64,000 nt of DNA, from positions 60,367,501 to 60,431,500 of the forward strand of contig CM073593.1 of the NCBI GenBank assembly GCA_037074705.1, written 5' to 3'. Source of the DNA: Zhengitettix transpicula. Its lineage: Eukaryota > Arthropoda > Insecta > Orthoptera > Tetrigidae. Positions 26,201-31,400 of this stretch are shown here, one piece after another. The position numbers and the translations under genes are program-made. Positions within the stretch are counted from its first letter, which is position 1, and every line of letters starts with the position of its first letter. The notes under the pieces are model-generated. The model saw only the letters and a program-made list of their open reading frames with translations. It made no database searches and was not told the DNA's origin.

Positions 26201-26217
26201 ATTTGATGACAATTCAT
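1..26217 (-). CDS. Rbcn-3A: Rabconnectin-3 alpha (DmX-like protein), 34 exons, 3' end beyond the left edge
   Basis: Large WD40 scaffold of the DmX/DMXL1/DMXL2 family, related to yeast Rav1. Known role of the family: with Rabconnectin-3 beta (WDR7) it promotes V-ATPase assembly and acidification of synaptic vesicles and endosomes, which also affects Notch signalling. Thirty-four exons join with matching phases into about 1,971 codons without a stop; DMXL proteins are about 3,000 residues, so the last third is missing. WD40 strands are visible at about residues 66-90, 110-140, 190-220, 250-310, 660-690 and 1,080-1,120. Residues from about 780 onwards match the Rav1p-like central region, with family motifs such as SELILWRVD, SQQSTARPG, LPQYHPKQL and RWRKAALKNAF. 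Exon 12 holds a long Ser/Thr/Pro/acidic linker (about residues 600-680), likely disordered. Most introns are under 2.2 kb and mainly AT-rich; those not listed separately show nothing I can identify. One intron is GC-AG. Identification is from remembered family sequence, not a search. Confidence 0.95.
145..408 (-). CDS. Rbcn-3A: Rbcn-3A exon 33
   Basis: Residues 1,863-1,950: DPLDAAIFYLAMKKKSLV, DRWRKAALKNAFALLGKQRF and AAFFLLAGALRDAIE, the best-conserved block of the family. Acceptor TTTTCAG. The donor is GTTTGT after GAA; reading further into the intron gives non-family residues. Confidence 0.97.
848..1122 (-). CDS. Rbcn-3A: Rbcn-3A exon 32
   Basis: Residues 1,771-1,862: LDDCGLRFLLAMKHYNYLL, NNLVWAFHSESEEELLGLIP and GMGWWLRNHTLLKTCIEK, all strongly conserved. 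Acceptor CACACAG, donor GTACTT, ends in phase 0. Confidence 0.97.
1884..2085 (-). CDS. Rbcn-3A: Rbcn-3A exon 31
   Basis: Residues 1,704-1,770: RVLSRLLTHTHLPGLSSLDQ then MHLLALADTVSTCNTDFAE, a hallmark of the Rav1p-like domain. Acceptor TTTACAG, donor GTGAGA, ends in phase 1. Confidence 0.96.
2241..2286. repeat. (AT)n microsatellite
   Basis: About 46 bp of uninterrupted AT dinucleotides on the left of the palindrome in intron 30. Confidence 0.95.
2317..2648. repeat. Perfect 332-bp palindrome without spacer (inverted dimer of a repeat family)
   Basis: Two 166-bp arms are exact reverse complements, centred between 2,482 and 2,483 in a GC-rich core (GCCGGCC repeats around CTGCAG). It lies in intron 30 and is flanked by (AT)n tracts. 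Each arm contains a CTGAAGA box, a GGAGGC/GCCTCC hairpin and GAAA, then a TTTCAGGTAAG junction. Related single, inverted or decayed copies lie at 8,976-9,290, 19,140-19,290, 20,252-20,464 and about 25,250-25,440. A Penelope-like or other retroelement tail in inverted dimer form is the likely source; a local assembly artefact is the main alternative. Confidence 0.9.
2641..2671. repeat. (AT)n microsatellite at the right palindrome edge
   Basis: Short AT dinucleotide run merging with the right end of the 332-bp palindrome; suggests the element sits in, or ends with, an AT tract. Confidence 0.85.
2808..2960 (-). CDS. Rbcn-3A: Rbcn-3A exon 30
   Basis: Residues 1,653-1,703, an acidic segment (DETLDDLLEDEPDSPKRH) followed by SHFGPRQ. 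Acceptor GTTTAG, donor GTAACA, phase 0 to phase 0. Confidence 0.94.
3595..3761 (-). CDS. Rbcn-3A: Rbcn-3A exon 29
   Basis: Residues 1,597-1,652, with LDYAEISSVPPLPLWTLLAA, a conserved motif of the central domain. Acceptor TTATTAG. The donor GTGCAC is weak but required by phase 0 into exon 30. Confidence 0.94.
3762..5868 (-). other. Rbcn-3A intron 28, largest intron, nothing recognised
   Basis: AT-rich with many short A/T runs. No coding exon with conserved family sequence, no clear repeat and no RNA gene seen; phases of exons 28 and 29 already match across it. Confidence 0.7.
5869..5996 (-). CDS. Rbcn-3A: Rbcn-3A exon 28
   Basis: Residues 1,554-1,596. Arg/Ser-rich end (WSRSRTLSVSYISA) resembles the RTISVSG-type segment of the family. 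Acceptor GCTTTAG, donor GTATGA, ends in phase 1. Confidence 0.92.
6796..6973 (-). CDS. Rbcn-3A: Rbcn-3A exon 27
   Basis: Residues 1,495-1,553: GLFEASRIACPVLPQYHPKQ and GKIRWVKAILAHLVR, very close to the DMXL2 sequence in the Rav1p-like domain. Acceptor is CAAAG (weaker than most), donor GTAATT, ends in phase 2. Confidence 0.95.
7405..7504 (-). CDS. Rbcn-3A: Rbcn-3A exon 26
   Basis: Residues 1,462-1,494. Ser-rich linker (NVSSMPHLSRVSSINLTML). Acceptor GTTTCAG, donor GTAATT. Ends in phase 1. Confidence 0.9.
7574..7677 (-). CDS. Rbcn-3A: Rbcn-3A exon 25
   Basis: Residues 1,427-1,461. Variable charged linker (ESDELQDSRNLRDEDLRN). Acceptor GCCTTAG, donor GTAGTT. Ends in phase 0. Assigned mainly because phases on both sides fit. 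Confidence 0.9.
7768..7910 (-). CDS. Rbcn-3A: Rbcn-3A exon 24
   Basis: Residues 1,379-1,426: RWMKLRKIDL, then ISWVRDGILVVGMDSEMHVY, a family signature. Acceptor TTTGTAG, donor GTAAGT, ends in phase 1. Confidence 0.96.
8257..8393 (-). CDS. Rbcn-3A: Rbcn-3A exon 23
   Basis: Residues 1,334-1,378: VLLFTPVSSDLAQANMKAMK, then RPILRKASSLAVPQ. Acceptor TTAACAG, donor GTAAAT, ends in phase 2. Confidence 0.94.
8470..8630 (-). CDS. Rbcn-3A: Rbcn-3A exon 22
   Basis: Residues 1,280-1,333. Includes LLAVPSFSTLQSLRKSIIE and LVQLDWVSKEDGSHILTVG, a WD-like blade. Acceptor TTTCAG, donor GTAATA, ends in phase 0. Confidence 0.95.
8976..9290. repeat. Diverged inverted repeat of the palindrome family (tail-to-tail)
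   Basis: In intron 21, two ~150-bp arms are imperfect reverse complements meeting near 9,125. The arm order is opposite to the 2,317-2,648 palindrome: GC-rich ends (GACCGGC / GGCCGGGC) point outward. Both arms keep a CCTGAC box, a G/C-rich hairpin and GAAA. The right arm keeps TTTCAGGTAAG on the gene's sense strand, while the left arm has it mutated (TTTCAGATAAG). Confidence 0.8.
9363..9596 (-). CDS. Rbcn-3A: Rbcn-3A exon 21
   Basis: Residues 1,202-1,279. Conserved SEWVLEDTIHLKNI, then a more variable polar region (EDVRSPLKNGEQNSHDHH). Acceptor TTCAAG, donor GTGAGT, phase 1 to phase 1. Confidence 0.93.
9723..9872 (-). CDS. Rbcn-3A: Rbcn-3A exon 20
   Basis: Residues 1,152-1,201: GQPLNISAAYSGRIACAYK and RYVNLCVAIYECESTGG, both colinear with the family. 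Acceptor AAATAG, donor GTAATT, phase 1 to phase 1. Confidence 0.95.
10037..10143 (-). CDS. Rbcn-3A: Rbcn-3A exon 19
   Basis: Residues 1,116-1,151. Completes the WD strand (RFWKCKV) and continues with KKKNYEWCEWEMI. Acceptor CCATAG, donor GTAAAG. Ends in phase 1. Confidence 0.94.
10228..10373 (-). CDS. Rbcn-3A: Rbcn-3A exon 18
   Basis: Residues 1,068-1,115: LPLPDGVEVIHAAPAAGHLS and IYPACFAPYIIVTACSDSTI, among the most conserved stretches of the family. Acceptor TTTCAG, donor GTAACT, ends in phase 2. Confidence 0.96.
10538..10574 (+). other. G-quadruplex-prone tract in intron 17
   Basis: Four G runs of 3-5 within about 37 bp (near 10,541, 10,556, 10,560 and 10,570) on the plus (template) strand. 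Isolated G-rich patch in AT-rich intron. Confidence 0.5.
11050..11248. repeat. ~200-bp element with ~34-bp terminal inverted repeats and a retroelement-tail core
   Basis: In intron 17. Left and right ends are near-perfect reverse complements (AGAAAAATAACCAAATACAG at 11,059 onward; CTGTATTTGGTTATTTTTCT at 11,221-11,240). The interior holds CCTGAAGAAAGGAACAAGG then TTTCCAGAAATG, the same CTGAAGA-hairpin-GAAA layout seen in other repeats here. It could be a MITE or an inverted partial retroelement copy. Confidence 0.7.
11342..11508 (-). CDS. Rbcn-3A: Rbcn-3A exon 17
   Basis: Residues 1,012-1,067. Acidic linker (LVQDEDEVDPSGRSSSF) leading into THVVIATTK-like sequence (here TSHVVIATTK). Acceptor TTATAG, donor GTATGT, ends in phase 0. 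Confidence 0.92.
12487..12556 (+). repeat. Retroelement/SINE tail
   Basis: In intron 16. CCTGATGAAGCTACTAATCA followed by an A-rich region and an AATAAATAAATA tail, typical of a non-LTR/SINE 3' end. Upstream, 12,290-12,360, a weak box-B-like sequence (GTTTGACCCAC) hints at a tRNA-derived SINE, but this is not firm. Confidence 0.5.
13201..13462 (-). CDS. Rbcn-3A: Rbcn-3A exon 16
   Basis: Residues 925-1,011, starting DWQNTQFLHVFQEQLI (conserved) and ending with VVLERTNKGTVVHMWRLVL. Acceptor ACACAG, donor GTTAGT, ends in phase 1. Confidence 0.94.
13643..13792 (-). CDS. Rbcn-3A: Rbcn-3A exon 15 (non-canonical GC donor)
   Basis: Residues 875-924, with the family hallmark SQQSTARPGCVIQLDAIT. The exon must end in phase 0 to join exon 16, and this happens at CAT followed by GCAAGT, a consensus GC-AG donor. 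The overlapping GT two bases further gives phase 1 and a shifted frame. Confidence 0.92.
13793..15054 (-). other. Rbcn-3A intron 14, possible hidden small exon
   Basis: AT-rich. No clear exon seen, but if the alternative exon-14 donor (exon end 15,011) is used, a phase-2 to phase-0 small exon would have to lie here to keep frame. Confidence 0.4.
15055..15199 (-). CDS. Rbcn-3A: Rbcn-3A exon 14 (two possible donors)
   Basis: Residues 826-874. Carries SACFVASDGKSLRVYQAVID. I placed the donor at GTAGGA (end 15,055) because that gives phase 0, as exon 15 requires. A stronger GTAAGT donor follows at exon end 15,011 but gives phase 2 and breaks the frame into exon 15. Confidence 0.9.
15582..15623. 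repeat. 21-bp tandem duplication in intron 13
   Basis: Two adjacent exact copies of a 21-bp AT-rich unit (AAAATACTAATTATAG...). Confidence 0.9.
15686..15831 (-). CDS. Rbcn-3A: Rbcn-3A exon 13
   Basis: Residues 778-825, with SELILWRVDAVGPLSKAGG and ELARINS then FSNVAWIPTLLP, almost colinear with DMXL2. I used the TATATAG acceptor; a second AG eleven bases further in would drop conserved frame. Donor GTGTGT, ends in phase 2. Confidence 0.94.
16580..16592 (+). repeat. Poly-G run (13 G) in intron 12
   Basis: Thirteen consecutive G on the plus strand, so poly-C in the transcript; unusual in this AT-rich sequence and prone to length error. Confidence 0.9.
16830..17508 (-). CDS. Rbcn-3A: Rbcn-3A exon 12 (longest exon)
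   Basis: Residues 551-777; 679 bp. Begins VVEWLDEYHPGSFRQAQVSF (conserved), runs through a long Ser/Thr/Pro/acidic low-complexity linker, and returns to conserved WD sequence (HSNGTLNLWQLTFAD, then HRFRVNDITCHPVLPLLLT). Acceptor TTATAG, donor GTAAGA, ends in phase 0. Confidence 0.95.
17850..18008 (-). CDS. Rbcn-3A: Rbcn-3A exon 11
   Basis: Residues 498-550. Ends with the conserved LLRDWHHNPDLLFSIHPIDG and SFLIW, where the Trp codon is split across the junction. Donor GTATGA, phase 2 to phase 2. Confidence 0.94.
18079..18184 (-). CDS. Rbcn-3A: Rbcn-3A exon 10
   Basis: Residues 463-497. Continues the disordered linker with many Ser and Gln (KSQSQDESSEEHHPSF). Acceptor TTTCAG, donor GTATTG. 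Ends in phase 2. Confidence 0.88.
19140..19290 (+). repeat. Single-arm copy of the palindrome family
   Basis: In intron 9. Matches one arm of the 2,317-2,648 palindrome from GGTGTAACACTCCTTCCTGA through the hairpin and GAAA. It then runs to the family end TGACAATGTTATATCC, TTACTAAT, lacking the TTTCAGGTAAG segment. The long minus-strand ORF across 18,952-19,251 runs through this repeat and is not a gene. Confidence 0.85.
19662..19745 (+). repeat. Dispersed repeat, copy A (intron 9)
   Basis: About 80 bp, clearly similar to 27,865-27,950 on the same strand (for example AGTCATGTTAGCAAC versus GGTCATGTTGGCAAC). Old, diverged interspersed repeat of unknown class. Confidence 0.7.
19836..19932 (-). 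CDS. Rbcn-3A: Rbcn-3A exon 9
   Basis: Residues 431-462. Polar, acidic and His-rich linker (ENNEHHETEQDEHH), probably disordered and poorly conserved. Acceptor TTTGTAG, donor GTTAGT, ends in phase 1. Confidence 0.9.
20003..20121 (-). CDS. Rbcn-3A: Rbcn-3A exon 8
   Basis: Residues 391-430, DIPLVPSLMTSDPDAEPNF then LHWLNNKDMHFSLQAENIL. Acceptor GTTTCAG, donor GTAAGT, ends in phase 0. Confidence 0.94.
20252..20464. repeat. Inverted-repeat copy of the palindrome family with the core deleted
   Basis: In intron 7. The ends ATTAGTAAGGATATGA and its reverse complement TCATATCCTTACTAAT define the family termini. The arms share GGTATGGAAAGGAAAGAGA and the TTTCAGGTAAG junction; the hairpin/GC-rich centre is missing and the arms have diverged. 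Confidence 0.85.
20490..20671 (-). CDS. Rbcn-3A: Rbcn-3A exon 7
   Basis: Residues 330-390. Encodes the strongly conserved segments KTCFHIRRQAK, LPSTYSVHDFH and GLHFHLAASIN of the family. Acceptor GTTTCAG, donor GTTAGT, ends in phase 1. Confidence 0.95.
20672..21876 (-). other. Rbcn-3A intron 6, no recognised content
   Basis: AT-rich; holds a short (GT)n run near 20,990-21,001 and nothing else identified. Confidence 0.7.
21877..22062 (-). CDS. Rbcn-3A: Rbcn-3A exon 6
   Basis: Residues 268-329. Carries LVTSCRDNICRVWVET, a WD40 blade end, and a basic stretch HRHKHRFMQRLKHMK. Acceptor GTTACAG, donor GTAAGT, phase 2 to phase 2. Confidence 0.95.
22984..23045 (+). repeat. Retroelement tail with hairpin
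   Basis: In intron 5. CACCTGAAGAAGTTCTAAAT followed by AGGAACAATATGTCAGG: CTGAAGA box plus GTTC/GAAC hairpin, as in the other retroelement tails here, with the GAAA position lost. Confidence 0.5.
23298..23355. repeat. 29-bp tandem duplication in intron 5
   Basis: Two exact adjacent copies of a 29-bp unit (ATATATACTTAGGTAAATAA...). Confidence 0.9.
23532..23673 (-). CDS. Rbcn-3A: Rbcn-3A exon 5
   Basis: Residues 221-267, with FVYIAHPRAVTNLSWRKTSK. The junction codon is completed by exon 6 to give PKGAVSNMLVTSCRDN, typical of DMXL proteins. Donor GTAAGT, ends in phase 2. Confidence 0.93.
24452..24667 (-). CDS. Rbcn-3A: Rbcn-3A exon 4
   Basis: Residues 149-220. An acidic insert (QEEDEDKGWECVWK) precedes a textbook WD40 repeat, MSFSPDGTLFATAGKSD then LVKIW. 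Acceptor TTTACAG, donor GTAAGT, phase 1 to phase 1. Confidence 0.95.
24892..25051 (-). CDS. Rbcn-3A: Rbcn-3A exon 3
   Basis: Residues 96-148; WD40 blade with ITSLSWNLEGTRLLTGG followed by LQLWH. Acceptor TTTTAG, donor GTATCC. Ends in phase 1. Confidence 0.94.
25250..25440 (-). repeat. Decayed copy of the palindrome family
   Basis: In intron 2. Fragments such as CCTTTCCACACC and TTCTTCAAATTTTAGAAGGC followed by CTCCTTCAGGAG match the family in order on the minus strand, with many substitutions. Confidence 0.6.
25774..25971 (-). CDS. Rbcn-3A: Rbcn-3A exon 2
   Basis: Residues 30-95. Includes the near-invariant VQIIPGA motif and the first WD-like blade (RISCLDCSTDTGKIAAAYE). Acceptor TTTTCAG, donor GTAAGT, phase 0 on both sides. 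Confidence 0.95.
26131..26217 (-). CDS. Rbcn-3A: Rbcn-3A exon 1 (start codon)
   Basis: Residues 1-29, beginning MNCHQILSGA and ending GIPFT. This matches the family N-terminus, in which a few residues precede a His-Gln-(Ile/Val)-Leu motif. The ATG has A at -3. Donor is GTACTT, phase 0. Confidence 0.93.
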
Positions 26218-26228
26218 GGTAGTTTCAT
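26214..26228 (-). other. Four-codon upstream ORF overlapping the Rbcn-3A start
   Basis: An ATG eleven bases upstream of the main start opens a 4-codon ORF whose TGA stop shares bases with the main ATG (ATGA arrangement). If included in the mRNA it could modulate initiation by termination-reinitiation. Its own context is weak (C at -3). Confidence 0.5.
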
Positions 26229-26480
26229 TAGTATGAGCCTACTTAAAAATCACAGCTAAAAGTATTAGTTCAGGATATTAAAGTATCCTATTGTATAGTT
26301 CAGCATCACAACATTGTAGTTCTTAGTGTCAGAGACAGTTGGTGTACGTCAGCCATTTTCTTACGGCAAGAGCCACTGAGTTGGTATCATTGTGACAGTT
26401 CGTGAGAATCTATGGTAGTATAAGATTATGACGTAACACAACAACAATTATCTCTCTTAATTAAGATATTCAACTCTTAT
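26218..26480 (-). promoter_or_regulatory. Candidate 5' UTR and promoter of Rbcn-3A
   Basis: Directly upstream of the start codon. Read on the minus strand it holds a YY1-like AAAATGGC (plus strand 26,350-26,360) and a CRE-like TGACGTAA (plus strand near 26,428-26,436). Local base composition is less AT-rich than the DNA further right. No TATA box at a sensible distance is evident. The transcription start is inferred, not shown; a distant upstream 5' UTR exon cannot be excluded. Confidence 0.4.
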
Positions 26481-27864
26481 ATTAGTATTGTGATTGCAAA
26501 GGATTAAAAACAACGGATTTGGCTCCATAAAATTGTTAAATTCTTATGTACCCAGTAAAATTTGCATATTTATTTTACCGTAAATGGAACTGGGTCAGTA
26601 TAAAGAATACTATAAAATCGTATATATTTTAAAAATACTTGAGAACCGTGTAGGCCTACAACTTCATTACAATTACAAATTTATGTCTGTAAATTAATAA
26701 ATAAATGTCTGATATATAAGACTTGCTTCGTTTATATTAACCCTCTAGTATTCTAGTAACTGTTGCACTTAAATTTAGTATGACAGGCCTTTCAATTTAA
26801 AACAATTCTTCAATATCATTATAATGAAACGTTATGAATTTTCCCCACTCAATTACAACTGTTTGTAATTGATAACGTTGGGGATTTTTTTCTTCGTTGA
26901 CGGTATATTGAATGTGTTTAAATTCAAGACGAAGCAATGAGATATTTCACATATCCGGTTTACCATGAAATCCGAAACAAGAAATAAATGATCAAACATG
27001 CCCATCAGCCGTTCTGATGTGTGCTCTAGCTATTCGTGGATGGGAATTTCAAAACTGAAGCATAATTTTATGCACGTCGTTGGCATTAGTTTATATCTTT
27101 AAGATTTCATATAATTTTTCAGAAGACGATGATTTGTTCGGGAGTACTGGCGTCCTTGATAAACTTTCTCCTTGATATGCAGATATTTATGGGACAGATA
27201 AATTCAACGTAGAAACATACTCTAGAATTAGTCAAGATCGATTTATACAGATGAAATGGTAATGTGGCATTTATCGGTAATTTATGAAAATGTTGCTTAT
27301 GCTATCACTCTCTGAAGATAGATCTATTTGTAGGTGCATATTCCAAGTCGAAAACGAGTCCAAAGTCAAGAATCTGGGGCAGGAGATGAAAATAGTGGCA
27401 ACAACAAGCAATTATTTAATTATATCAGGTTAGTCCTGGACAGTTCCGAGAAGTAATAATTTTACCAGAGACTCATTTAGTCATGAGTAGTTGAGTACAA
27501 TTAGTAAATAGTTATTATTGCGGAGTCAAGCCATTTAGAAGTTGAAGTTACTAAAACGCCAACATAGACCAGCGTCCAATATTATGAAATCAGACAAATC
27601 CTAAACTGATACACCGACGTTAATTAACGATATAATATAAAGTAAAAACATTCAATGTATTAGTAATGCAACAACTTGCCACATGATATTTCATACAGAA
27701 TATTTCAATCAATTAAATTATGAGTAGGTGTTTTCTAAATTCTTTATTTAATAAATTGTTATATTTTTTCTTTTTTGTGAGTTATTTAAAGAGAGCTCCA
27801 TGTCCTCTATTTTATTTACAAGACTTTACATCTTAAAAGCATAAGATCGATAGGGCCATTTTAA

Positions 27865-27950
27865 GAACTTTGTATGGTCATGTTGGCAACATTTCTTGGA
27901 ATTATATCATTTCAATAATGTTATTTCCTAGACTTCAAATGCAAAATAAA
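27865..27950 (+). repeat. Dispersed repeat, copy B (upstream of Rbcn-3A)
   Basis: Partner of 19,662-19,745. Similarity spans roughly 80 bp with scattered mismatches and no obvious coding content. Confidence 0.7.
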
Positions 27951-28413
27951 TTTTAGGAATTTTGGAACGAAGGTGGCTAAATTTTGTTTAAGAACATTAC
28001 CCCAACATTTCTTGAACGTTTTAGGGATCCAAGGAGAACACTGATGGGATTAGAATTGTCTTCCCTTTACAAGCGCTACAAATTCGAACAGCGCCACGTC
28101 TTTCGATTAAATTTCGATTTTAAAAAATTGATTCAAGTAAAATGTTTTAATTTCACTTCGTCTACGGTATTAAGTATTTAAGGTTATTATACATTTAATT
28201 GGGGAAATTACTTACAAAACGTGTAAAAGTAAAATTAAACAATTATTGACATAAAACATAACCTATAATTATGGTATTATTGAGGAAAAATTTCTGTCAC
28301 ATTACACATATGTATAGCTTCACTAAGAGATATAATGAATATGCTTGAAATACTAAGACTTGAACGCCGTTTTCATCCCGCAGTGCGGAGTGTGATCATG
28401 ATTGATTGGGGAA

Positions 28414-28424
28414 GGGGGGGGGGG
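28414..28424 (+). repeat. Poly-G run (11 G)
   Basis: Eleven consecutive G in otherwise AT-rich intergenic DNA. Confidence 0.9.
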
Positions 28425-31400
28425 ACAAACAGTGCAAAATGTGTAAGTACTTAAAGAAATATAGAAAATTCGTTTTAAAAAAAATGTTCACTCTGGGCAA
28501 GAGCTATCTCCCCCGTGAAGATAAGACGCAATGGTGCACAGAAGGCATACCAGTTCCTTTTAATCGATTCTTAAAGCCACATTCCAGTAGGAAGGAGTCT
28601 TAAGAATTTTTCAGGCTCACAACTCATCTAGGCAGTGTAATAAATAGCACGGGAAAGATGACTCACAAGTCTTCTAAAATTAAATTCTTATTTTTCACGA
28701 ACAGTTAATTACCATAATTTTAAGTTGAGAATACCATGAGATAAACTCATGAAAATTTCGCAGAAAACTGACAATTATAAAGGTACTAGAAGTAACAAAT
28801 TTTTCTGCCATGAGGTGACTTAAACAGCGGTCAGAGTTTATCCTAAAAAAATTGTTATTAACTAAATTCGGTCTTAATTATAGCCCATTATCAAAGCTAC
28901 CAGATCAAAAAGAATCCTCAACCTAATTACTCCATAACGACTATAAGTAACCAAAGATGTTACGCAATAAGTTTAACATTATCACCATGTTTGAAGTTGT
29001 GATTAGTAATTTGTTTTGTAATCCTGAGTTTTAAACGGCGTTCGGTTTGTCCAAATAATGCAGTAAACAATTTTTCTTGTATTCAATATCATAAACTAGG
29101 ATGAGTTTATATAGTATTACTTTTATAGTTAAAATGTGACTCGTTCATGTGTATGGCTCTGACGTGACTTTGGGGAGGCAGAAAAGACAATCCGCTTCGT
29201 TGAGAAAAGCGATTTATGTCGATAACTGTATAAAATTTTTACTTATAAACATGTTTCCGATGCCTCGTGGGCGCTTTAGCAATATCACCATCAAGACGAT
29301 TTCAATCAGGCATTATTTTAAATATTTTTGTTGAAATATCTTTTCATCCCTTCAAAACCCATTTCAAACCTTCAGGATTAAATTTCGTTTCGTACATCGT
29401 TATAGAAACTCAATTCGAAACTAGTCAGTTTCTCCTGATATATATTCTTAAACGCCTAATTTAATATATTATATACCATGACTTCTCTTGAAGAATTGGC
29501 GTAACACTTCTTGTTCTCTGTCGATGAAGTTCACAAAATGAAATATAGATGGCATGGTTATTTACTCAGAAACTTGTGCTGACGAGGGGATTCCCCTTTA
29601 AAACTTAAAACTCGTCGCTCGTAAAGGGTTAAATAATTTGACTACGTTTGATTTTTTAGAGGACAATAATAATTGCTGACAATTTTAAGCTCATTTGCAG
29701 TGAATCTAAAACAAACAAGTATAAATATTTTTGTTTTCTTCATCATCAGGAGAATGTCACAAGACAAAAGCATCCTGAAATGATTGATATGGATAATAGT
29801 CTTTGATTAGATCATTCATAACAACATTGTAGTATTTTATGTGTTTCAGTAACTTAGGTTAATTTTATACATACGGTATTACAAGATTTATCGATGTTTT
29901 CTTGCACAGTCTTCTCCTCGCAATTATTACTGTTAAAAACTTTTCTATCCTGGAAAAATGTTCAGTTGGGAATGTATAATGTCTTGTTTTGATCACAAAC
30001 TGATAATTTACAGAGGAATTTGGAGAATAACGAAAATCACGTGGAACTATGTCGTACGAATTCAGCATTTTGGTAAATGGTTTCCTTATTTGATATCACT
30101 AAGCTTCTGGCAATATTTTATCCAATATCGCTGTTTATTTCGTTGTAGTCGTTACTCGGCAACTGAAGTTTTCTCCTAACGATTTCTAATTAAGCTATTG
30201 AATATCTCTAAATCTCTAGCCACTAAAGAAAGTCTTATTACATTTTCTTACGTAAGAAAAGTTAAGGTTCTATTATTTTCTCATAATATTCTAAATACGA
30301 TATTTTCCAATTAAGTGTTAAATAATATATTGACACAGTAATGGGTAGGAATTTATACATAATTTTTCTGTGAATTTTAATGGTGAATTATTTTATGTAG
30401 CATTACAGACGCACACGAATTTAGATTTTATTTTAGACTTAAACTGTCACACTGCGAACATATATTTTTTCCCATTTACAGATGTATCATTTTGACGTTC
30501 ATCAAATTTATTCCAAAAAATAATTAATATGATTATTGAAAAAATTAATTATCTCGCCGTATGAAAGTAGTCATGTTGAGGGAAAGAGACGCAAAATTCA
30601 CAAATCTTAAAGAGTCTTTAATCTCCAGTCACCAATGTATTCATTAATAAGAAATGTGTTCAGATTTGTGATTCTAAATATGTATGATTCAGATTCCTCT
30701 GTATATATTAGCGAAATGTAATATACCTATCGTTAACGTCAGTGCTATATTATTTTTCTGTTTTAGTTGCATTAATTTATTAATATTTAACAATTTCATA
30801 TTTTTTTGAGTAAACTGACAAACAATAAATCAGTATTATAACGTAATTCTTTTATTTACAAACTAAAAAGGGAGGAAATATGGATTAGCGTTGAAGTATG
30901 ATATACAATATAACAAATATATCTATTTTAATAAATTATCATTTTTTTACGCATAATAATTTAACTCTATATTTAACACAAGCCTCCAAGAAACGGTTAT
31001 ATATTAAAAATTTCACCATTAATTTCTGTGATACAATTATTTAATGTAAATAAGTGAAGTATGAACTCTATTTTTTTTGGGTATTGTGTAAATAAATTCA
31101 ATTACGAAGATTTTCATAATTTCTTTATTTATATAATTACTTATTCTCTATAATTAAACAGTTTTAAGAAACACTTAACGAAATTTTTATATTTCTAAAT
31201 TTAAATAATTTTAACATCTATTTTGGCGAATTGAATGTTGAATCTGTATCCAATACCTAAATTCCTATTAAATTGCTAGTATATACATAATTTGAAAAGT
31301 TGTTAATGAGATATATTTGTTGTATTTGTTACAAATATTATTTTGGTGTTCGTTTTTAATTATAATTAATGATATAAATTAAATTAAGTATTAGTTAATA

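Noticed and set aside
29735..29775. CCTGATGATG on the minus strand, like the retroelement tails
   Set aside because: No hairpin follows the box; too little to call a repeat.
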